From positions 1 to 58,671 of the forward strand of contig JAHILF010000083.1 in NCBI GenBank assembly GCA_018897105.1: DNA of 58,671 bases, given 5' to 3'. This DNA is from Pseudomonadota bacterium. Its GTDB lineage: Bacteria > Desulfobacterota > Desulfobulbia > Desulfobulbales > SURF-16. Below the pieces are notes generated by a model. That model was given only the letters and a program-made list of their open reading frames with translations. It searched no databases and was not told the origin of the DNA. How positions within the stretch are numbered: position 1 is the stretch's first letter; each line of letters starts with the position of its first letter. The position numbers were made by a program, and so were the translations under genes. Shown here piece after piece: positions 52,396 through 58,671 of the stretch.

Positions 52396-54101
52396 GTAGC
52401 ATGCGTAAGGCATTTGCCGCTGGTTACCATAATCTTTCAGCCTGGGCGGATCTCCTGGACCGGATCAATGTGTTTCCCGTGGCGGACGGCGATACCGGCG
52501 CCAATCTGCGCATCAGCCTGGCCCCGTTGCGGGACTCGGCAACAGTGGCGGCACGGACCAGGGAGCTGCTGGCCCGGTGCGCCATCGGCAACTCCGGCAA
52601 TATCGCTGCCGCTTTTTTCCAGGAGTTTTGCCGTGCCCAAGGGTTTGGCGATCTGGCCGGGCAGGCGGCACAGGGGCGGGATAATGCCTGGCAGGCCCTG
52701 GCCGCACCCCGGGCCGGCACCATGCTTGATGTCTTTGACGCCATGGTGCCGGCCCTGGCCGGCAAAACCGATGCGGTACAGCTGTATCCCATGGTCTGCC
52801 GGGAGTTGTCTGCCGTGGTGCGGGCTACCTCCGGGATGCTGCCGGACCTCAGACAGGCAGGGGTGGTGGATGCCGGGGCGCTTGGCATGTATGTCTTCTT
52901 TGAGGGGTTTTTCAGGCAGCTTGCCGGGCAGAGCAAGCCACCTGCCTCTATCCTTGAGTTGTTCGCCGGTAAACTGACGATCAACGCCGCTTTTCAGGCT
53001 ATATCCACGGGCAGTTACTGCGTGAACGTAGTCATTGATACCGGGACCAGGCAGGCAGGCGCTGATAAGGGCCTGGCAGCACTCGGTGAAAGCGTGGTGG
53101 TGCTCCCGGCCGAGACAGGGTTCAAGGTACATGTCCATACCGGGGACCGGCAGCAGTTGCGCGCCCGGCTTGCCGCGTTGGGGGAAATTGTCCACTGGTC
53201 CGACGAGGCCATCGAGGCAGGAGATGTTGCTGGATTTGCCGATCCGGCAGGAAAACAGGTTGTGCACATCATGACTGATGCCGCAGGATCGCTGACCAGG
53301 GAGATGGCAAGGCATCACTGCATCACCCTGCTTGACAGCTATATCCTGGCCGGCGACGACAGCAGACCGGAAAGCCTGTGCTCCCCGGCGGATATCTATG
53401 CCCTGATGCGCGCGGGCAGCAAGGTAAGTACGGCCCAGGCCTCCCTTTTTGAGCGGCACCAGTACTATCAGAGCGTGTGTCAGCGGTTCGGCCGCACCCT
53501 GTACCTCTGCGTCGGTTCCGTGTTCACGGGGAACTATGATGCTGCCAGGCGCTGGAAAGAAGATAATGACCCCCACGACCTGCTGCAGGTCATGGATACC
53601 GGGGCCGCCTCCGGTCGGCTGGGCCTCATCGCCCTGCTCGCCGCCCGCTTCTCCGAACATGCCGCCAATGCGGATGATGTTGCGGCATTTGCCGGCAGAA
53701 TCATGGATGACTGCCGGGAGTATGTCTTTATCGACGAACTGCACTACCTGGTAAGCGGGGGAAGGGTTTCCAGGACTGGAGGTTTTCTGGCTGATCTGCT
53801 CCACATGAAACCTGTGATCAGTCCGACCAGGGAGGGGGTGCGCAAGGCAGGCGTGGTCCACAGCCGCAAGGGGCAGCTCTCTTTTGCCCTGGAGAGGCTG
53901 CAGGATAAGTTTGCCGCCTCTGCCGCTCCGGTGATCCTGCTCCAGTACTCCGATAATGAGGCGTGGGTGGCTGAAACGGTCCAGCCCCGGGTGCGTGAGT
54001 TGCTGCCGGGCGCCGAGATCCTGCTTACGCCCCTGTCGCTGACCTCCGGGGTGCACATGGGCCCCGGAACCTGGTCCCTGGCCTGGGCAGGCGGCAAGTG
54101 A
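52392..54101 (+). CDS. FakA-FakB-like fusion (DhaL domain plus DegV domain)
   Basis: 569 residues joining two normally separate proteins. Residues 1-180 are a DhaL/DAK2 ATP-binding domain (NVFPVADGDTGANLRISL, with the metal-binding Asp pair, then GNSGNIAAAFFQEF and the VVDAGALGMYVFFEG motif). A FakA-like middle domain follows (VVVLPAETGFKVHVHTGD). About 285-569 are a DegV/FakB fatty-acid-binding domain (VVHIMTDAAGSL, RVSRTGGFLADLLHMKP and a SGVHMGPGTWSLAWA C-terminus). FakA phosphorylates the fatty acid held by FakB. Fused, this would make an acyl-phosphate from a free fatty acid, offering a starter or a recycling route for the cluster. Confidence 0.88.
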   Translation: MSSMRKAFAAGYHNLSAWADLLDRINVFPVADGDTGANLRISLAPLRDSATVAARTRELLARCAIGNSGNIAAAFFQEFCRAQGFGDLAGQAAQGRDNAWQALAAPRAGTMLDVFDAMVPALAGKTDAVQLYPMVCRELSAVVRATSGMLPDLRQAGVVDAGALGMYVFFEGFFRQLAGQSKPPASILELFAGKLTINAAFQAISTGSYCVNVVIDTGTRQAGADKGLAALGESVVVLPAETGFKVHVHTGDRQQLRARLAALGEIVHWSDEAIEAGDVAGFADPAGKQVVHIMTDAAGSLTREMARHHCITLLDSYILAGDDSRPESLCSPADIYALMRAGSKVSTAQASLFERHQYYQSVCQRFGRTLYLCVGSVFTGNYDAARRWKEDNDPHDLLQVMDTGAASGRLGLIALLAARFSEHAANADDVAAFAGRIMDDCREYVFIDELHYLVSGGRVSRTGGFLADLLHMKPVISPTREGVRKAGVVHSRKGQLSFALERLQDKFAASAAPVILLQYSDNEAWVAETVQPRVRELLPGAEILLTPLSLTSGVHMGPGTWSLAWAGGK

Positions 54102-54102
54102 G

Positions 54103-54804
54103 ATGATGGCCGCAGTCATCATACCGGTCTATAACCATGGCGGGCGGATTGGCGAGGTGATCCGGCAGGCGCGGTCGCTTGATCTGCCTATTATCGTGGT
54201 TGACGACGGCTCAACCGATACCACCTCTGCTATTCTCAGCAACTTAACAGAAATCTCCGTTATTCGTCACCCGGTCAACCAAGGCAAGGGGGCGGCCCTG
54301 CTCAGCGGTTTTGCCGCGGCGCTGGCGCAGAATTGTAACTGGGCGATCACCATTGACGGAGACGGCCAGCACAATCCTGAGGATGCCCGGCTTCTGCTGC
54401 AGGCGGCGGCGCAAGCCGGACGCACCCTTGTCGTCGGCCGACGGGAGGGAATGGCGGGGAAAAACGTGCCCTGGACCAGCAGGTTCGGCCGCGGGTTTTC
54501 CAACTTTTGGGTATGGGTTTCCGGCGGGCCGTTCATCAAGGATTCCCAGTCGGGTTTCCGACTCTATCCCCTACCGGAATCCCTGTACCTGAATGTTAAG
54601 GCCAGGCGCTACCAGTTCGAGGTGGAGATACTGGTCAGGGCCAGGCGGAGAGGAATTGCTATCATCGAGGCGCCGGTACAGGTTGTGTATCAGGACCGGG
54701 GAGAACGGGTCAGCCATTTTCGGCCATGGGTGGATTTCTGGCGAAACTCATCCACCTTCTGCCGGCTTATTTTTCTGCGTATTTTCGGGATATTCCTGAG
54801 ATGA
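54103..54804 (+). CDS. Glycosyltransferase family 2
   Basis: 233 residues of the GT2/DPM1-like fold: VIIPVYNHGGRIGEVIRQ, VVDDGSTDT, ITIDGDGQHNPEDARLL (metal-binding DxD-like acidic run), and SGFRLYPLP. The C-terminal helix (FCRLIFLRIFGIFL) may contact the membrane. In aryl polyene clusters a GT2 is usually fused or adjacent to a lipid acyltransferase, as here (overlap of four bases with the next gene). It should add a sugar to a lipid carrier or to the product's head. Confidence 0.9.
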   Translation: MMAAVIIPVYNHGGRIGEVIRQARSLDLPIIVVDDGSTDTTSAILSNLTEISVIRHPVNQGKGAALLSGFAAALAQNCNWAITIDGDGQHNPEDARLLLQAAAQAGRTLVVGRREGMAGKNVPWTSRFGRGFSNFWVWVSGGPFIKDSQSGFRLYPLPESLYLNVKARRYQFEVEILVRARRRGIAIIEAPVQVVYQDRGERVSHFRPWVDFWRNSSTFCRLIFLRIFGIFLR

Positions 54805-55670
54805 GGTTTTCCTGGTACAACCTGCTTATCAGGTTGACAAGGCTGTGCGGCCCCTGGTTGCTGGCCCTCGTCTCCAGGGGCATAGCGGCGGGTTATTTTC
54901 TTTTTTCCGGTAAGGTCCGGGAAAGCCGTCGTTTTTATGCGGCGCTCTTTCCTGCGCGGGGAAGGCTCTACCACCTGTGGTGCACCTTCAGGCAGTATCA
55001 GAATTTCACCACCATTCATCTTGACCGCTACCTGGCGAGCGCAACCGATGCCACGACATTCACCTCCCAGGGCTGGGAAAAACTGGAATCCGTCATCGGC
55101 CGGCAGGGGGGTATTCTTCTCATGTCCCACCTGGGCAACTGGGAAACAGCGGCCCGCCTGCTCCGGCAGCTGAAGAAGGACCTGAAGCTCCTTCTGTACA
55201 TGGGCGTGAAAGAGAAAGAGGGGGTGGAGCGCTTACAGAAAGAGGATTTGCGACGTACCGGGATCACCATCATCGGCGTCGATCAGGGGGGCAGTTCGCC
55301 CTTTGCCGCCGTGGAGGGCATACGGTTTTTACAGGCAGGAGGGGTGGTATCCATGACCGGAGATATCCTCTGGCGCAATGATCAACGCAAGGTCCGCGTC
55401 ACCTTCCTGGGGCATGATGCCTATCTTCCGGAAGCTCCCTATGTTTTTGCCATGATCTCCGGCGCCCCGCTTTTTGTCTTTTTTGTCTTCCGTACCGGTA
55501 AAAACAGCTATCACTTTACCCTGTCGGATCCCATTGAAATCAGACCAGAATCCCGCCGGCACCGGGAGTTGGCCATTGGCAGAGCTGCCCAGCAGTATGC
55601 GGACCAGCTGGAAAAAATGCTGCGCGAGCATCCCTTCGAGTGGTACCATTTTGATAATTTTCTCCGGTGA
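54801..55670 (+). CDS. LpxL/HtrB-like lipid acyltransferase
   Basis: 289 residues from ATG 54801, overlapping the GT2 stop. The acyltransferase motif is MSHLGNWETA (catalytic His110, Glu115, HX4E), with an N-terminal amphipathic/hydrophobic helix for membrane contact and a GDILWRND region later. LpxL-type enzymes use acyl-ACP as donor, so this is a plausible final transfer of the polyene or modified chain to a glycolipid acceptor. It is the last gene of the cluster. Confidence 0.9.
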   Translation: MRFSWYNLLIRLTRLCGPWLLALVSRGIAAGYFLFSGKVRESRRFYAALFPARGRLYHLWCTFRQYQNFTTIHLDRYLASATDATTFTSQGWEKLESVIGRQGGILLMSHLGNWETAARLLRQLKKDLKLLLYMGVKEKEGVERLQKEDLRRTGITIIGVDQGGSSPFAAVEGIRFLQAGGVVSMTGDILWRNDQRKVRVTFLGHDAYLPEAPYVFAMISGAPLFVFFVFRTGKNSYHFTLSDPIEIRPESRRHRELAIGRAAQQYADQLEKMLREHPFEWYHFDNFLR

Positions 55671-55865
55671 ATCATTGGCGATGAGAAAAGTGCCTTAATT
55701 CAACTTCAACGATCACAATATGCGGCAGGCACAGCGAATGCCTGTCCTCCCCCCCCCCATTGGACAAAACAAGGTGATTCCTGACTCCTACGAAGGACGA
55801 ACAGTAGACACCTTTTGCCGAGGTCAATTTGACTTTTTTAGATATTCGATGTGGCAATCTCAAGG
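55671..55865. other. Spacer between lipid cluster and cassette array
   Basis: About 195 bases with a run of ten C residues near 55750. No gene or clear terminator. The base composition changes here from GC-rich cluster to AT-rich cassettes. Confidence 0.5.
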
Positions 55866-55925
55866 GCTGAACGCCCGCGTAAAGCGCGCGAGGTGCGAGC
55901 GTCGCCTTTGACGCGTTTGTTATGT
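55866..55925 (-). mobile_element. attC-like recombination site, Fic cassette
   Basis: Read on the minus strand it starts ACATAAC (R''), has arms CGCGTCAAAG and CTTTACGCG that pair with one extrahelical base, and ends GTTCAGC (R'). Both ends differ from RYYYAAC/GTTRRRY by one base. The site begins 18 bases past the Fic gene's stop, as expected for a cassette. Confidence 0.65.
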
Positions 55926-55943
55926 GACGGCTGCGGTTGATGA

Positions 55944-56666
55944 CTAAGCATGCTTCTTAATCTGCTCAAGAATCAATTTCCTTAGCTCAGATTCATCACC
56001 TTTGATACCTAGCTCGATACTACGGTGATACTGTTTTATCTCTGGATCAAAACTTATTATCTGGGAAAATAGGTAGGATAGCTGTTCTTCTATAAGGCTT
56101 CTTCCAATTCGGCCATTACCATCTAAAAAAGGATGTATCATTTCGAAGTAAAGGTGAAACCGAGAAACAAATTCAACCTTATCCTTGATTCCGTAATTTT
56201 TAACTTTTGAAACCTTTTTGTTCCAATCTTTGATTATGTCTGACAGCGTTAAATGAACTTCCTCTGATGGCATAAGGTTGGTAATGCTTTCTTTCTTTGA
56301 AACCAGTGTCGTGCCACCCTCACCGTCATTCATTTTATAGCATTTGATAAAAACATCATTCGTCCTTAGCTCTCCCGCCTTTCCCATAGTTCCTTGAAGC
56401 AATGCGCGATGGTTATCTATAAGGGATTCAATTGAAAGATGTCCATTTTTATCCAAAAATGGACAAACTCTTACTTGCTTATTGAGTGAGGAAAAACGAT
56501 GGTCAAAGGAAGGGCTAATTACTTGAATTTTTCTATCTAAAATAAACTTTTTAATTAGTGACCACAGCCAAAGGTGGACATTCGATAGCCACGCCAAAAA
56601 AATGGGAACAACTATAGCTGCTATCGTTATCCAATTATCAGTAGTCAACTTTGAGATTACTTCCAT
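55944..56666 (-). CDS. Fic-domain protein with N-terminal membrane helix
   Basis: 240 residues. The Fic motif HPFLDGNGRIGR (His178) is complete, so AMPylation or a related nucleotide transfer is expected. An N-terminal helix (WITIAAIVVPIFLAWLSNV, about residues 11-31) would tether it to the inner membrane. No clear inhibitory-helix motif or separate antitoxin gene is seen, so regulation is unclear. It is AT-rich compared with the lipid cluster, lies between two attC-like sites, and starts about eight bases after the R' box of the upstream site, all in line with a mobile cassette. Confidence 0.87.
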   Translation of the reverse strand: MEVISKLTTDNWITIAAIVVPIFLAWLSNVHLWLWSLIKKFILDRKIQVISPSFDHRFSSLNKQVRVCPFLDKNGHLSIESLIDNHRALLQGTMGKAGELRTNDVFIKCYKMNDGEGGTTLVSKKESITNLMPSEEVHLTLSDIIKDWNKKVSKVKNYGIKDKVEFVSRFHLYFEMIHPFLDGNGRIGRSLIEEQLSYLFSQIISFDPEIKQYHRSIELGIKGDESELRKLILEQIKKHA

Positions 56667-56674
56667 ATTTAGTC

Positions 56675-56732
56675 ACATATCGTTTGAATTCAGCGGCCGC
56701 CGGAAGCGATCCGCTGGGATGAGGGGTTAGGC
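56675..56732 (-). mobile_element. attC-like recombination site, CBASS cassette
   Basis: Minus-strand reading: R'' GCCTAAC (exact RYYYAAC), arms CAGCGG and CCGCTG, and R' GATATGT (one base from GTTRRRY). It is 58 bases long and separates the effector gene end (56822) from the Fic start (56666). Confidence 0.72.
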
Positions 56733-56821
56733 CGCGACACGCGGGCATTAGATAGACTTCTGCGAGCATTGGCTGATCAGTTTGCCCAAACGGAGAAAAG
56801 GGTTCGATCTTCAAGCGGGAG

Positions 56822-57586
56822 CTACATCTTAAGAGTTGTCTTAATCTCTTCCCATTCGACAGAAAGCGACGGATTTAACTTGTCGAATATTTTTGAGGAC
56901 AGCGTAATAGCGGCAGTCGCCTTAGAACTCTCGTACATTGACACTGCGTCCAAAGCGTGGGCATTGAACTGGGCCACTGCCGGTCGAGTCTGAAACAGCT
57001 TGAAAACGTCGTCGAACGTCATCTCCGAGCGAATTCGAAGCCACTCTAGGCGGAGCCACTTTGAAATAATCTGTTCACTGAAAACTGCCTGCGATGCGGC
57101 TACGATCCAACCAAGGTCTGGGCGTCGATAGTGCAGGAGAGCCAACCAAACAAGAATATAGACGGCTGCCTTTACACGCTCATGTCGAGCCATTCGAAGT
57201 GTGATTTCTTTAGTGAATAGGCTGTTCTCCAGCACTTGTGCAGCCATGCGCTTGACCGGGTCTTTGAAGTCATTGTTATAGTAGCCATCAGTTTGCTGGT
57301 GGATGAGGCTTACATTACATGCGCTGCTAAAGAAGTCCTGCCTTCGTTTGTCCTCTGCTCGAGGTGTGAGGTACAGTCGCAGGACAATTCCTACTGTAAA
57401 CAGTACCACTACCGACAGACTGAACAATAGAAGAACTATATCGTAGATATCTGCATACTTCTTCTGGTCTATCATAAGTGTGCCAAATGAGAGAAGCGCG
57501 CCAGCAAGGAATAATCCGTCCGAGACCTTCTCGGCGGTCTGAACAGCTGCATAGTACTTTTGGCGAATCGGGTCAGAGCGGGACAT
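56822..57586 (-). CDS. 4-TM SLATT-like effector of a CBASS system
   Basis: 254 residues. Four hydrophobic segments: VSDGLFLAGALLSFGTLMI, IVLLLFSLSVVVLFTVGIVL, a weaker pair around VKAAVYILVWLALL and GWIVAASQAVF. The N-terminal pattern RQKYYAAVQTAEKVSDGLF and the C-terminal soluble tail match the S-4TM (SMODS and SLOG-associated) effector type. When bound by a cyclic nucleotide such proteins are thought to damage the inner membrane and abort infection. It begins six bases after the CD-NTase stop, so the two form an operon. Confidence 0.8.
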   Translation of the reverse strand: MSRSDPIRQKYYAAVQTAEKVSDGLFLAGALLSFGTLMIDQKKYADIYDIVLLLFSLSVVVLFTVGIVLRLYLTPRAEDKRRQDFFSSACNVSLIHQQTDGYYNNDFKDPVKRMAAQVLENSLFTKEITLRMARHERVKAAVYILVWLALLHYRRPDLGWIVAASQAVFSEQIISKWLRLEWLRIRSEMTFDDVFKLFQTRPAVAQFNAHALDAVSMYESSKATAAITLSSKIFDKLNPSLSVEWEEIKTTLKM

Positions 57587-57591
57587 TGTGG

Positions 57592-58455
57592 TTATCCGTA
57601 AGCGGGAAACTTGCTGCCAAAAATCTGCTTCCAGATCTCGATCGCACTCTTATGGTCATTATTGGTGTCATAAGTCTTGTGCCACGCAGATCTGCTCTTC
57701 TCGATTGCCGTATCGAATCGCTTCAGAACTTCCTGTCTGTCTGACCAAGTCAAATAGTCATCGGCAAACCCTGTGTCGTACCACAGGCTTCCTGTGAGAA
57801 GAGGCCTAGCCTTATCAAAAAACTGAAATACATTCCAGGCAGTATCGTCAAGATTTCCTTCAAAGACTCTCAGCGCAAGTGCTTCGATGTGATAGCTTTG
57901 AAGATAATCGCTGTGAATTCGATTCCAATGCTTAATCATCTTGATAATGCGCCGAAAATTGAATCCACACTCTGACGACTTGGCCTCAATGGTTTTTGCA
58001 TGCGTTTTTGGCTTGGACACAATCCAGGTATCGTTGTTTGAGTTTGGTACATTGTAATGCAGCACATTTCCCGCATCGTCAGTTGTGCGACTTACCGGAA
58101 CTATGTCTACATTCGGCCATGTCTTATAGTATAGCGTGACAGCCTGTCCGTTCTTACGAGCGCCCGTTCGCCACTCGGCCAATGCGTCACGAACGTTTTG
58201 CAAAACTTGCGTTGGAGTCTTGTCTTTGATGTGCCTGCTGTAGTGGAGAACGACTATCACATCAAGGTCGGCGTGTTCCTTTAGCGCGGTGTACTTCGGA
58301 ATTGAACCGCTGCTGAATGACTCGAGGATAGTGAAGGTCTTGCTCAGCTTGCTGACGATGTCATCGCGGCGAGTGTTGGCAGTCTCCCTGTGGTCACCGC
58401 TCAGGTTAATCTCGTCGTAGAACGATGAGAACGATGCTTCGACTGTATATGGCAT
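57592..58455 (-). CDS. CD-NTase (SMODS nucleotidyltransferase)
   Basis: 287 residues. The nucleotidyltransferase motif GSIPKYTALKEHADLDVIVV gives Gly50-Ser51 and the metal ligands Asp63 and Asp65; the third Asp is in WPNVDIVPV (Asp117). A helical C-terminal part (FNFRRIIKMIKHWNRI, SYHIEALALRVFEG) completes the CD-NTase/2'-5'-OAS-like fold. It should make a cyclic di- or oligonucleotide on phage infection and signal the 4-TM effector downstream. No E1/E2 (Cap2/Cap3) genes are present, so this is a minimal type I-like CBASS. ATG 58455 is used. Confidence 0.87.
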   Translation of the reverse strand: MPYTVEASFSSFYDEINLSGDHRETANTRRDDIVSKLSKTFTILESFSSGSIPKYTALKEHADLDVIVVLHYSRHIKDKTPTQVLQNVRDALAEWRTGARKNGQAVTLYYKTWPNVDIVPVSRTTDDAGNVLHYNVPNSNNDTWIVSKPKTHAKTIEAKSSECGFNFRRIIKMIKHWNRIHSDYLQSYHIEALALRVFEGNLDDTAWNVFQFFDKARPLLTGSLWYDTGFADDYLTWSDRQEVLKRFDTAIEKSRSAWHKTYDTNNDHKSAIEIWKQIFGSKFPAYG

Positions 58456-58532
58456 TTTCGCCCTTTTCTTTTGGGTAAGAGAACAACTGTTCCATCCGTC
58501 GGCATGCGTGCAGTAGCGTCTCTCCTCGGCCT

Positions 58533-58668
58533 AATCGCGGTGCTGACCGGCGCCGTGTGCCGCGCAAGCAAGCGTAGCTTGATTGTGTGGTACGCGGTGT
58601 CCGGTCAAGTACCTTGTTCTGGCGCAAAGCGCCGGGACAAGGTACTTGACGAAGTCAGCACCGCGATT
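58533..58668. repeat. Large nested palindrome, possible long attC
   Basis: AATCGCGGTGCTGAC at 58533-58547 pairs perfectly with GTCAGCACCGCGATT at 58654-58668. Inside is a 22-bp stem (58604-58625 with 58629-58650, two G-U pairs) with a three-base AAA loop, and a small CAAGC-GTA-GCTTG hairpin near 58570. It has the size and folding of long integron attC sites. Read on the minus strand, its inner end reads GATTAGGC, close to an R' box. It lies upstream of the CBASS genes. Confidence 0.6.
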
Positions 58669-58671
58669 CTC

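Noticed and set aside
52437-54122. 560-codon open frame antisense to the FakA-FakB-like gene
   Set aside because: It is open because of high GC and third-position bias in the real gene. It has no recognisable domain, while the plus-strand product has clear DhaL and DegV motifs.

Overview
The window looks like the chromosome of an anaerobic Desulfobacterota bacterium, probably a Desulfobulbales-type relative. That placement is an inference. It rests on an 11-haem c-type cytochrome carrying a possible selenocysteine codon, exported rhodanese-like proteins, two cysteine-rich PAS histidine kinases, many anaerobic radical-SAM and U32-type enzymes, and dispersed palindromic repeats of a kind I associate with this phylum. 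No rRNA, tRNA or CRISPR array was seen.

Region 1 (1-16.7 kb) is mostly housekeeping and respiratory. It holds a PAS histidine kinase; a minus-strand operon of a multihaem cytochrome followed by two exported sulfurtransferases; a YitT-like membrane protein; a TPR-methyltransferase; an NDP-forming acyl-CoA synthetase next to a CoA-transferase with a fused GNAT domain; an FmdB-type zinc ribbon; a membrane protein; and a second PAS histidine kinase with a VanZ-like gene. A decayed copy of the VanZ gene lies just beyond that kinase.

Region 2 (16.95-55.67 kb) is the centrepiece: about 39 kb of specialised lipid or polyene biosynthesis in six alternating transcription units. The parts resemble an aryl polyene (APE) system: a fused ketosynthase/chain-length factor, ApeI-like and ApeP-like dehydratases, a FabG reductase, a YbgC-like thioesterase, an AMP ligase, a LolA-like carrier, a DUF3261-like lipoprotein, an MMPL exporter, a GT2 glycosyltransferase and an LpxL-like acyltransferase. 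They are combined with parts that are not standard APE: four distinct acyl carrier proteins, three further FabF-type ketosynthases, a KAS III, a PKS-type double-hotdog dehydratase, six radical SAM enzymes (three with N-terminal cobalamin-binding-like domains), a U32 (UbiU/V-like) protein, a BtrH-like acyltransferase, an ABC-2 exporter, a PlsC acyltransferase, a PagL-like deacylase and a fatty acid kinase fused to its acyl-binding partner. No aromatic starter-forming gene (ammonia-lyase, chorismate lyase) is present. The set implies a long unsaturated chain built by iterative type II chemistry, modified by radical chemistry, attached to a lipid or sugar and moved to the outer membrane. The overall content also recalls the ladderane-associated gene class.

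Region 3 (55.87 kb to the end) is an integron-type cassette array read on the minus strand. Two attC-like sites and one larger nested palindrome flank a Fic-protein cassette and a CBASS-like antiphage cassette (CD-NTase plus 4-TM effector). The integrase is not in the window.
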